Of a DNA stretch of 16,732 nt, positions 1 to 7,206 are shown in pieces. Source of the stretch: Candidatus Hydrogenedentota bacterium. GTDB lineage: Bacteria; Hydrogenedentota; Hydrogenedentia; Hydrogenedentiales; CAITNO01. Every line of letters begins with the position of its first letter. Within the stretch, counting starts at the first letter, position 1. Below the pieces are notes generated by a model that had not been told where the DNA came from, ran no database searches, and saw nothing but the letters and a program-made list of their open reading frames with translations. Both the position numbers and the translations under genes were made by a program. The stretch is from positions 1-16,732 of the forward strand of contig CAIXUF010000132.1 in assembly GCA_903922535.1 (NCBI GenBank), given 5' to 3'.

Positions 1-157
1 ACAACTCCTTCACCACCGCCTGGCCTATTGACCCCGCGCCGCCGATGACCAGAAAGGAGCTTTCCCGCACACACGAAGACAGCGTTTGCTCATTGGAGCG
101 GATGTCCTGCGCGAAAAGGGCCTCTTCGCGCCCGATCAAGCCCAGTATCCCGGTCAT
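1..157 (-). CDS. CapD/Polysacc_synt_2-like nucleotide-sugar dehydratase/epimerase, N-terminal part only
   Basis: The first 52 codons of a gene that runs off the left edge. The translation begins MTGILGLIGREEALFAQDI and reaches a Rossmann dinucleotide-binding motif, VIGGAGSIGQ, at residues 37-46. A short N-terminal helix of this kind followed by GGAGSIG is typical of the CapD-like SDR proteins that 4,6-dehydrate or epimerise UDP-GlcNAc-type sugars in polysaccharide clusters. ATG at 157 is chosen because AAGGA stands 8 nt upstream and the gene then starts 82 nt after the acyltransferase stop. The catalytic residues lie outside the window, so substrate and exact reaction cannot be stated. It is the last gene seen in the run and shares its orientation. 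Confidence 0.75.
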   Translation of the reverse strand, partial: MTGILGLIGREEALFAQDIRSNEQTLSSCVRESSFLVIGGAGSIGQAVVKEL

Positions 158-239
158 GTGTCCCGTCCTTGTTCCCTAGATGACTTCATGCCTTTTCGAC
201 CACCACCCTGATATGCGCTGGGAAGAGATGTTTTCCTGA

Positions 240-782
240 CTATTCGCGTTTCCTAATCAACCGTGCCGGGACGCCGGCGACAATCGCGAACGGCTCGACC
301 GGCTTGGTGACCACGCTGCCCGCGCCGACAACGGCACCCTCTCCGATCGTGACTCCCGGAAGAATCATGCAGTGCGCGCCAATCCACACGTCCTCGCCAA
401 TCCGCACGGGCTCAGGCACGTTCGGGGCGTCAAATATCCTGCCGCGGCCCGCTGGTATGCCATGGTTCGTTGACATTATAACAGAACGGTATCCTATCAG
501 TGTTCTGGCCCCAATCTCCACTCCACCACCTGTATCCACCATCACCCCCACCGAAAAGTCCACATCGTCGCCCACGACAAGATTCTTTCCGGGCATTATC
601 CACACATGGTGGTAGAACGTCACCCGGCGCCCAATCTTCGCCCCCTGCACCCGAAAGAAACACGCCTTTATCCAGTTCAACGGCCTGCAATTGGGAAGCC
701 AGAGCACCAATCGCGCAACGCATTCATATCCCCGCACGAACAGGAAATGGAACGCGGATCTCTCATTTTTGTTATTCCGCAT
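240..782 (-). CDS. Left-handed beta-helix (hexapeptide repeat) acyltransferase, 180 aa
   Basis: A 180-residue member of the WbbJ/maa-like O-acetyltransferase group, expected to move an acetyl group from acetyl-CoA to a sugar hydroxyl. Hexapeptide-type repeats run from about residue 47 to 165 (GAKIGRRV, LVVGDDV, VEIGARTLIG, VRIGEDVWIGA, VTIGEGAVVGAGSVV). The probable catalytic His107 sits in STNHGIP, and the ending GVPARLIRKR is the usual C-terminal signature. ATG 782 is preferred over in-frame starts further upstream because AAGGA lies just upstream and homologues begin about here. With this start it overlaps the preceding glycosyltransferase by 11 nt, suggesting coupled translation. Residues 20-48 are hydrophobic/aromatic and may touch the membrane. 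The acceptor sugar is unknown. Confidence 0.85.
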   Translation of the reverse strand: MRNNKNERSAFHFLFVRGYECVARLVLWLPNCRPLNWIKACFFRVQGAKIGRRVTFYHHVWIMPGKNLVVGDDVDFSVGVMVDTGGGVEIGARTLIGYRSVIMSTNHGIPAGRGRIFDAPNVPEPVRIGEDVWIGAHCMILPGVTIGEGAVVGAGSVVTKPVEPFAIVAGVPARLIRKRE

Positions 783-1965
783 TTTTCCTTTTACCCTGGT
801 GTTCTGGAGTTTCGTCCAGAAGAAGCCTGCAGAGGCTCTCCGCGCGGGCCTCAAGTGATGGCAGTTCCGCCAGTCTCCTCTTCCCCTCCGCAACGGCCGA
901 CTTCCGAAAATCGCTGTCGGCGAGCGTCCTGATCATTCCTTCAGCAACGCTGGAGGGCAGGTGCGGCTCAACATAGACCGCGCTTGCGCCGCAAATGTGC
1001 CGCGAGAAATCCCGGTCGCTTGCAATTACCGGAATGCCTGCCTTCCAGGCCTCCATGTAGTTGTTGCTGAAACTCTCCAGATCGCTGAGATTCACCGACA
1101 CATCGGCCTGTTTGTAAAGCAGGTCAACGTCACGGGGGGAGATTTTGCCTGTAAAGACGAAATGCTCCTTCAGCACCTCATCATCAATCATGCCCGCCGT
1201 TTTGACCGTGCTTAACCAGTCCTCGCGCGTTATTGAAAGCAGGAACGTGAACGTGGCGCACCCGCGCCTCATCAGCTCCACCGCCACGTCATACAATCTC
1301 CACAAGTTCTTGTACACCGCGTTGCCGGCAAGAAAAAGAAAGACATTCTTTCCCGACAATTCCCTGTGTTCGCCGCTGGACACGTAACCGGTCACGGCGG
1401 GCCCAAGAACCGTCATGCCCCCGGCGCTCAGGCCAAGATACTGCATGATTCGTTTCTGCATGACCTCCGTTTCCACAATAACGTGGTCTGCGCGCCGTAT
1501 TCTCTGCCTGCGGATTGCACACTTCACACGCTCCGTAATGTGTTCCCGGCGGGAAGCGTATTCCCAGTACTTGCTTTCCGGATAGCAGATGATCGGATAG
1601 GCAATCGAGACCACGCTCCTGACACCGGAAGGGCGCGGCAGTCCCGGCCCAAAAAAGGTGAATATTGTGTCGACTTTGGCGTCGCGCATGATTCGCCGCA
1701 GCGTAATGTATTCGAACACGGCACGCTTCAGGAGGGATCCCGATGACCGGTAGACGGGGCCTTCAATATGGTCCGGCGAGTATGTTCCGAGCGGGCCGGA
1801 ATCGGGCAGAACAACGCACAGACGATGCCCGGCCAGCCGTGTGCTGTTCAAGTTGGCAAGGAAGTTCATGGACAGTTGGGTGCCCCCGCCCGCCCGTATC
1901 GCCGAAAAATCAAGCATCAAGGATCGCTTCTTGACTTCCACCCCTGCAATGTCGCTCTCATTCAT
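772..1965 (-). CDS. Glycosyltransferase, GT4-like, 397 aa
   Basis: A GT-B fold glycosyltransferase of the GT4 (Glycos_transf_1) type. The N-terminal domain begins with the glycine-rich motif AIRAGGGTQL (residues 22-31). The C-terminal domain has FLFLAGNAVYKNLWRL (around 209-224), where homologues start nucleotide-sugar binding, and the E-x7-E element ESFSNNYME at 297-305 (Glu297, Glu305) before AGIPVIASD. A retaining transfer of a hexose from a nucleotide sugar is likely; donor and acceptor are not readable. ATG 1965 has AAAGGG 6 nt upstream. An alternative TTG at 2025 (20 more residues) has a stronger GGAGG 6 nt upstream, but the extra stretch adds nothing seen in the family. It sits between the FrhB-like protein and the acyltransferase. 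Confidence 0.85.
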   Translation of the reverse strand: MNESDIAGVEVKKRSLMLDFSAIRAGGGTQLSMNFLANLNSTRLAGHRLCVVLPDSGPLGTYSPDHIEGPVYRSSGSLLKRAVFEYITLRRIMRDAKVDTIFTFFGPGLPRPSGVRSVVSIAYPIICYPESKYWEYASRREHITERVKCAIRRQRIRRADHVIVETEVMQKRIMQYLGLSAGGMTVLGPAVTGYVSSGEHRELSGKNVFLFLAGNAVYKNLWRLYDVAVELMRRGCATFTFLLSITREDWLSTVKTAGMIDDEVLKEHFVFTGKISPRDVDLLYKQADVSVNLSDLESFSNNYMEAWKAGIPVIASDRDFSRHICGASAVYVEPHLPSSVAEGMIRTLADSDFRKSAVAEGKRRLAELPSLEARAESLCRLLLDETPEHQGKRKNAE

Positions 1966-2034
1966 GGCATGCCCTTTCGCGAACATGGTGCTTGGGCACA
2001 GCGCTCTGCAACCCCTGCCTGCCAATCATCTCCT

Positions 2035-2053
2035 CCGGGAAGGACATTCCCGG
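2035..2053. other. Inverted repeat in the FrhB/glycosyltransferase spacer
   Basis: A perfect 7-bp inverted repeat (CCGGGAA / TTCCCGG) with a 5-nt loop in the 99-nt gap between the FrhB-like stop and the next glycosyltransferase. On the transcribed strand the hairpin is followed almost at once by GGAGGAG, a strong ribosome-binding sequence. There is no T-run, so it is not a classical terminator. It could modulate translation or mRNA stability, but no function is shown. Confidence 0.3.
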
Positions 2054-2064
2054 AATGGTTGCGC

Positions 2065-3318
2065 TCATTTGTATCTTCCCATCAGTCCGGCAATGAACGG
2101 ATAGAGGCCCAGGGTTTCAAGAAGATTGAAAACACCGTGGGACGACAACACCTTCAACTCGAAGCCGACCCCCGTGTTCTTCTGATGGAAACCGCCATCG
2201 AACTCGGGAAGCCGGGCTCCAACAATACCAAACAGGCGCCTTCGGGACATCTGGCGCACTTTCTTGGACGCAAGATTGCCCGCCTGCGATTCTTTCACCT
2301 CTTTAAGGGACACTTCCTCCAGCCTCATCTTCCCGCAGGCGGCCATCTCCTGAACAATCTCTTGTGAACGCCCGGAACGCGCCATCAACAGGGACCATGC
2401 GCTGCCTGAGCTGAGAAAGCGGGGAATCCAAGCGTCACCGCAGGCGAAATCGGCAAGCTCCGCCGTGGCATCCACACACAGGCGGCACCGCTTGAGGGTG
2501 ACATAGCCCGTCCTTCTTGCATAGTCCGGATAGGGAAGCTCACAGATCCTCCCATTCTTGTCCTCAATGCGCATGGAGCCCGGCTGCCCGCCTCCCCGGT
2601 ATCTGAAGCCTGTAACATCGCCGGGGCGAATCCCGCTCCGAGAGATCAGGGTGTCCGTATCTCTCAGGTCGCGAAAGCCTCCGCAAAAATTCCCAATAAC
2701 ATACGGAATTTTTGCGATCAGTTCCTTTCGCATGCCCTGGACCAGGCGAAGTCCGGCTATCTGGCATGGCGTCCCAACGAATGCCAGTCGTCCGTCAAAC
2801 TTCTCAATTTCCGGCAACACACACAGCGCGGGCACCGGACAATACTTGGACCCCTGCGCGGCCAGGAGTTCTTTCCGCCCGGTGGCGATGAAGCTTGTGT
2901 TTCTCGGCCCCGGTTCCCCGTACACGGTTCCGGTGACCACGACCCCCTCCACTCTTTTCGTGGCCAGAAGATGGTCGGCAATTGCGGTCATCACCCCCCC
3001 GGAAGAGGCATTCTCCACAATTTGCCCGTCCAGGGACCGGGCGGCCTTCACCTCCGCGAAGCGCCCCAACTCAACATCCAAGAATGGAGCTTCCGGAAAC
3101 AACGCCGCAGCCATCCCGACGATGGGGTACCCTTTCCCCGGGCATGCCTCGAAGGACGCGTCCCCGTCACAGGGGCCGCCTCCCCGCCCGCACTCCGGAA
3201 GTATGAGCCCGCGCGCGGCGTTCTCGGCCATCCTTATCGCGCCCGAAGCCTCCACCGCACTGCATGCGCCGCACGAAATGCACAGGCCATTCGCGACAAC
3301 ATCCCGGACTGACTTCAC
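2065..3318 (-). CDS. FrhB-like coenzyme F420 hydrogenase/dehydrogenase beta-subunit family protein, 417 aa
   Basis: An iron-sulfur and flavin protein of the FrhB family. The N-terminus carries a [4Fe-4S] ligand set, C13-x2-C16-x2-C19 with a late CP (C59). The family core follows: ENASSGGVMTAIADHLL, AAQGSKYC, VGTPCQIAGLR, NFCGGFRD, and near the C-terminal third KRCRLC followed by ELADFACGDAW. Family members move electrons between ferredoxin-like donors, flavin and F420 or other substrates. Relatives occur in polysaccharide clusters, often beside pyruvyltransferases, with unknown substrate; no pyruvyltransferase is seen here. The start is GTG 3318, giving a 4-nt GTGA overlap with the preceding glycosyltransferase and a G-run about 8 nt upstream. 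A seven-base C tract (2994-3000) encodes part of SSGGVM. A sugar redox modification is plausible but not shown. Confidence 0.82.
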   Translation of the reverse strand: MKSVRDVVANGLCISCGACSAVEASGAIRMAENAARGLILPECGRGGGPCDGDASFEACPGKGYPIVGMAAALFPEAPFLDVELGRFAEVKAARSLDGQIVENASSGGVMTAIADHLLATKRVEGVVVTGTVYGEPGPRNTSFIATGRKELLAAQGSKYCPVPALCVLPEIEKFDGRLAFVGTPCQIAGLRLVQGMRKELIAKIPYVIGNFCGGFRDLRDTDTLISRSGIRPGDVTGFRYRGGGQPGSMRIEDKNGRICELPYPDYARRTGYVTLKRCRLCVDATAELADFACGDAWIPRFLSSGSAWSLLMARSGRSQEIVQEMAACGKMRLEEVSLKEVKESQAGNLASKKVRQMSRRRLFGIVGARLPEFDGGFHQKNTGVGFELKVLSSHGVFNLLETLGLYPFIAGLMGRYK

Positions 3319-4418
3319 CCTGCAATCCCCCCTAGAATCTCTTCCACCCGCGCCTCCATGGATATGGAGTCGAAAAGGGATCGTGCCCCGTTCTGATATG
3401 CCCCATAATTGTCATCTATGCGCCTGATCGAATCCACGATCGTCTTGACGTTGTTGATTTCATACGTCTCTCCGGCGCGGTAGCGCGCCAACTGACTGCC
3501 CAGCATGGGCAGGTCATTGGAGATCATGGGCACGCCATACCCTGAATACTCCCACACTTTGTTTGGCGCGCAGAAGATGTTATTCAGGGATATGGGTTCG
3601 TAGAGAAGAACGCCGATGTGCGCATGGCGGGTCATACGCAGGTGCCCGGGCGCAATTATGTAGGGAAAATGTATGACCTCCGGATAGGCCGCCATTAGCC
3701 GCTCGTGAATGTCCCTTCTGTAAATCTTGCCCAGTAGACCCAGCACATACCCGTCTCCCAAGACTCTGACCGCCTCCGCAACAGGCATGAGATTCATGTG
3801 GATGTTCTGGGCTTGGTACAACACCAGGCGCCGTCCGGCGACACACTTAAGGTCAGTCCCCTGCCCGAGAAGAACCTCTTCGTCATCGCCATCCAGTTCT
3901 GGCATGGACAGGGGGCGGTTCGGAAGCACGAAAGGAGTGCGTTCCAGTCCGTACCAATACCGAAATATTGCGGCGCGGCACGCGTCCGGCACGACAACCT
4001 GACGGGCTTTCCCCGCAAAACGCCGCAATCCGTATCGGTACAGGGGGAGCAGGTCATAAAGTTCGTTGATTTGCAGGATATACTGTTCCCTCAACAGAGG
4101 CGCTCCCAAGGCAAGGGCTGTGTCCGCGCTTCCAATCCATAGAAGCGGAGGACTCTTTTGCTCCTTCAGCTTTTTCCATACAGCCTTCCTGAAAAGCCAC
4201 CACTCCCGCGCTTTCGCCCCAACCCACTCCCCGTCGTCATTGCGGTTGGACACCTCTTCGACGCGTATCCCCAAAGCAAGCAGCGTGGCGACGGTTGACG
4301 AATCCGCCCGCCCGCAAATCACCGACACCTCATTGCCCAATTTGCGCAGTATGTTGATGACGGTCAACACGGGGGGGAACCCTTCCAGTGTGGACTTGCA
4401 GACAACCACCACCTTCAT
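3315..4418 (-). CDS. Glycosyltransferase, GT4/GT1-like, 367 aa
   Basis: A GT-B glycosyltransferase. The N-terminus MKVVVVCKSTLEGFPPVL is a first Rossmann strand and helix. The second domain starts around residue 197 (RRLVLYQAQNIHMNLMPV). APNKVWEYSGYGVPMISND at 285-302 matches the donor-phosphate/ribose-binding stretch of the family, although the usual first Glu of E-x7-E is not obvious. ATG 4418 is preceded by AAAGGGA at a good distance. Its first ~37 codons and upstream ribosome-binding region recur as a broken copy at 12793-12925. A seven-base G tract on the plus strand (4371-4377), at codons 14-17, is exactly where that copy has lost one base. It is coupled by GTGA to the FrhB-like gene. 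The sugar specificity is unknown. Confidence 0.82.
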   Translation of the reverse strand: MKVVVVCKSTLEGFPPVLTVINILRKLGNEVSVICGRADSSTVATLLALGIRVEEVSNRNDDGEWVGAKAREWWLFRKAVWKKLKEQKSPPLLWIGSADTALALGAPLLREQYILQINELYDLLPLYRYGLRRFAGKARQVVVPDACRAAIFRYWYGLERTPFVLPNRPLSMPELDGDDEEVLLGQGTDLKCVAGRRLVLYQAQNIHMNLMPVAEAVRVLGDGYVLGLLGKIYRRDIHERLMAAYPEVIHFPYIIAPGHLRMTRHAHIGVLLYEPISLNNIFCAPNKVWEYSGYGVPMISNDLPMLGSQLARYRAGETYEINNVKTIVDSIRRIDDNYGAYQNGARSLFDSISMEARVEEILGGIAG

Positions 4419-4435
4419 GCCTAATCCCTTTCAGC
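4312..4435 (-). repeat. Direct repeat, left copy (5' end of intact GT4 gene plus its ribosome-binding region)
   Basis: This stretch matches 12803-12925 in the same orientation. Aligned by eye, about 104 of 124 columns are identical, with one single-base gap. It covers the ribosome-binding region and the first ~36 codons of the glycosyltransferase starting at 4418. Similarity stops on both sides. The two copies bracket the rfbF-to-GT-C block. Confidence 0.85.
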
Positions 4436-4657
4436 GCAGACGTTTATGGACAGCCTTTGAACTGACCGCGCCGCAACGCTTGCCATTGTCCTCATGTTTC
4501 CTCGGGTACAGCTTTGGCATTATCGCATCATGCTGCCGGTTAAAGCCCGTTTACGTTCTTTCAGAAGAGGTCCCACCAGTTGGGCTTGGCATGGGCCTGC
4601 GGGGTGAAGATGCCTGTCCGTTTTCTGTTGACCAGCGCATGCCGCCGCGGCACCGAT
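4419..4657 (-). other. Intergenic spacer with an unrecognised open tail in another frame
   Basis: A 239-nt gap between the GT-C stop and the next glycosyltransferase. In a different minus frame an open stretch runs from about 4687 to a TGA at 4561 and reads ...KRTGIFTPQAHAKPNWWDLF at its end, which looks like a protein C-terminus. It could be a frameshifted extension of the GT-C gene or the remnant of a deleted gene. A GTG at 4671 could start a ~36-residue peptide, but no good ribosome-binding site precedes it. From 4560 to 4436 I see no gene and no convincing promoter; 4435-4419 belongs to the direct repeat. Confidence 0.3.
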
Positions 4658-6256
4658 TTAGCCTGATCCACGGCCGCGAGAGGTCCTGGTCAGCCGGTAA
4701 AGCACCAATTCGTCCTTCATGCACGGAAGTTTGACCGCCATTTCAACGAGGCCCGAAAGCTTTTCAGGCAGTATGGAATCATTCCGGCAGAGAAACCATT
4801 TGGCGTCAACGTTTTCCATAAGACGCTCGTACTGCCCGCGCCCATAGTTGTCCGACACCATCAGCACAGGCCTGGGCCTGAGCGTATAGCCGATCAGCAG
4901 GTAGCGCGTGTCCGTCACGTCCACCATAACAGCCTCATTGACTGGAACCCGTTTGTCAATGCCCGTAATGAGCTGCTCGCGGTATTGTTGCTCCTCAATG
5001 CCGTCCTTCCTCAAGTAGTCGGCCAATACTGCGTTCATGGGAACGGCCAGCGTGACCAGCACCGCCAGGCAGGCAGGCCACCATTTGCCGACCCTTGCCC
5101 ACCTGAACCTGCCCAGCCCCACGCCCAACCCGACCAGTGCCGCCGGCAGGGGAATGAGCACATACCGGGGCTGATTCTGAAAGGCGACCACGGTGGCAAT
5201 GTGGAGCAGGAAGAAGAACGCTGCGGCAACGAACACAGGGTCCCTAACGTGTTTCTTCCTCATAAGGAACAGGCCGAGGAACAGTGCCGCGTTGTATGGC
5301 GAATAGAACAAGACGGTGCTCTTCATGTCAGGGAATATGAACTGCGTCCTGACCGAATCGACGGCCTTGGTTATGAACTTTGCGATCGAGAATGAAATGC
5401 TGTCCAAACTGAAGAACGGTTCCATATTGCCGGAAAAGCCCGGCACCGAGGACATGAGTATCTGCACATAGCTTCGCTTGACATTGGGCTCCAGGCAGAA
5501 CTCGCCGATGGCGACAAACACCACGGCCGTGGCCAGGAGTGCGGCGGTAAGGTATAGGGTCTTCTTCCTGATTGGCCAGTCATGAAGGATTTGCGCAAAG
5601 ATCACTGCGGCAAGAAGCAGTATGAAACTGTTTCTGCACAGCAACAGCAGCCCGGCGGTTGTTGCAAGCATCAGCCAGTGGCGCCAATCCTTCTTCTCAA
5701 CAGTGTAGATGCACACAACTGCGGCCGCGAGGGGAGCCATGGACGCCTCGGCCAGCGGCTGGCTGGTCTGCCAGAAGGTGAGCGGCAACATAAGGTAGGT
5801 GATGGCCGCAGGCAGTGCGGGGCCGGCGCCCACTCTCCTGTAAACAGTCATGTAGATGAGCGCGGCCGTGGCAAATGAGCAGAGCACGTTGGTCAGCAGC
5901 CAACCGATGAAGGAACCGAAAATCATGGCCGCAGGAACAACCAGGTACACGTTTAGAATGTTGTGGACAAACGGCCGCGGAAGCGGCAGCACCTTGTCGT
6001 ACACCGACACGGGAAAGATGTTGTTGTCAGTGACGCCCCGGCCTTCGGTTATGGCCGCCACATGCGCCGCGTACCAATACTGGTCTGAGCCCCGCACGCC
6101 GCCGGAGGCCGCATACGCGACCAAAGCGAGGAAAAGGGCAATGCCCACGCCTGCAACCGCCAAGACTGAAGTTGCCGGTCGTCTTAACCCGCCTTCGCCG
6201 TTTGGATTGAGGCCTCTTGCCGTCTCGGTTTCCCCGCCCAGCCCGTCCGTTCTCAT
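4658..6256 (-). CDS. GT-C family membrane glycosyltransferase (PMT_2/ArnT-like), 532 aa
   Basis: A polytopic membrane protein with about ten hydrophobic segments, the first at residues 29-51. It is followed by a periplasmic loop GSDQYWYAA with Asp58, the position of the catalytic acid in GT-C enzymes such as ArnT and protein mannosyltransferases. Other family-like features are PRPFVHNILNVY, LMLPLTFWQTSQPLAEA and QPRYVLIPLPA, with a soluble C-terminal region from about 415. GT-C enzymes transfer a sugar from a polyprenyl-phosphate carrier on the outer face of the inner membrane. The gene starts with an ATGA overlap with the GT2 gene before it, a pairing that suggests the GT2 makes its lipid-linked donor. 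Acceptor (O-unit, lipid A or protein) is unknown. The reading frame may once have been longer, given the open tail downstream. Confidence 0.82.
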   Translation of the reverse strand: MRTDGLGGETETARGLNPNGEGGLRRPATSVLAVAGVGIALFLALVAYAASGGVRGSDQYWYAAHVAAITEGRGVTDNNIFPVSVYDKVLPLPRPFVHNILNVYLVVPAAMIFGSFIGWLLTNVLCSFATAALIYMTVYRRVGAGPALPAAITYLMLPLTFWQTSQPLAEASMAPLAAAVVCIYTVEKKDWRHWLMLATTAGLLLLCRNSFILLLAAVIFAQILHDWPIRKKTLYLTAALLATAVVFVAIGEFCLEPNVKRSYVQILMSSVPGFSGNMEPFFSLDSISFSIAKFITKAVDSVRTQFIFPDMKSTVLFYSPYNAALFLGLFLMRKKHVRDPVFVAAAFFFLLHIATVVAFQNQPRYVLIPLPAALVGLGVGLGRFRWARVGKWWPACLAVLVTLAVPMNAVLADYLRKDGIEEQQYREQLITGIDKRVPVNEAVMVDVTDTRYLLIGYTLRPRPVLMVSDNYGRGQYERLMENVDAKWFLCRNDSILPEKLSGLVEMAVKLPCMKDELVLYRLTRTSRGRGSG

Positions 6257-7206
6257 TCTTTCTCTCCTTCGGCCATGTTAACGAGCTTCTTGGTGATAAA
6301 GGTCGGCCGCCTTTTGGTCTCGACGAAGATGATGGCCAGGTACTCGCCAATCAGTCCGATGCCGGCCATGCTCAGGCCAATCTGGGCGAGCAGCAAGAGT
6401 ACGATAGTGGCGATGCCGGCGGGCCAGGCATTGGGGTTGGTTATTCTCCAGCCAAAATACACGACAATAAGGAAGGCTGTCATGACGCACACGACAACTC
6501 CAAAGTAGAAGAGTATTCTGAGCGGCAAGAATGAGAACGAGAACAGCCCCTGAAAGGCAAGCATGAACTGCTCGGTGATGGAGAACTTCGACTCTCCCAG
6601 TTCGCGGGCGACACGATCATAGGGTATTCCGCCGGAGCGAAACCCCACCCAGGCGCGCAATCCCCGCACGAACCGGTCCTTTTCGGGAAGTTCACGGATG
6701 GCGTCCAGAACGGGCCGGCTGACCAGCGCGAAGTCTCCAGCATCCAACGGGATGTCAAAGGGCGTGATGATCTTCATGACACGGTAGAAGAGCTTGTAAG
6801 CAAGCCTTTGGATGGCACTCTCCTGGCGGCTTCGCCTGATGCCGTAGACAATGTCGAACCTCTCCGTGATTGCCTTCTCATACATCTCGGGAATAAGGTC
6901 CACAGGGTCCTGCAAGTCCGCGTCTATGCAGACCAAAAACATTCCCTGCGCATGGGCCAGCCCCGCGCTAATGCCGCCCTGATAACTGAAGTTCCGCGAC
7001 AGCTGGACAATCTTTATGTGCGAATCCTTTCCGGCCAAATTCTCCATGATCTCCATGGACTTGTCATGCGACCCATTCTCAACCAGCACAATCTCGTAGT
7101 CCACCCCCAATGACCCAAGCACCCGGGTCAATTCCGAGCAGAGCCTTGGTATGTTCTCTTCCTCATTGTAACAGGGAGAGACCACCGAGAGTTCAAGTTC
7201 ACTCAT
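6253..7206 (-). CDS. Polyprenyl-phosphate glycosyltransferase, GT2 (DPM1/GtrB/ArnC-like), 317 aa
   Basis: A GT2 enzyme with the GT-A fold. It opens with LSVVSPCYNEEENIP (residues 6-20), followed by the metal/nucleotide motif IDADLQDP at 94-101 and RELGESKFS at 201-209. Two transmembrane helices (about 228-252 and 263-292) form the C-terminus, the architecture of GtrB and ArnC, which load a sugar on undecaprenyl phosphate at the cytoplasmic face. ATG 7206 is chosen because it gives an ATGA overlap with the SDR gene and has AGGAG 8 nt upstream. A GTG at 7215 is the alternative. Its donor cannot be read from sequence; position directly after the CDP-dideoxyhexose genes makes a CDP-sugar donor possible, while UDP-glucose or UDP-GlcNAc would be the ordinary expectation. 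No GtrA-type flippase gene is present nearby. Confidence 0.88.
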   Translation of the reverse strand: MSELELSVVSPCYNEEENIPRLCSELTRVLGSLGVDYEIVLVENGSHDKSMEIMENLAGKDSHIKIVQLSRNFSYQGGISAGLAHAQGMFLVCIDADLQDPVDLIPEMYEKAITERFDIVYGIRRSRQESAIQRLAYKLFYRVMKIITPFDIPLDAGDFALVSRPVLDAIRELPEKDRFVRGLRAWVGFRSGGIPYDRVARELGESKFSITEQFMLAFQGLFSFSFLPLRILFYFGVVVCVMTAFLIVVYFGWRITNPNAWPAGIATIVLLLLAQIGLSMAGIGLIGEYLAIIFVETKRRPTFITKKLVNMAEGEKE

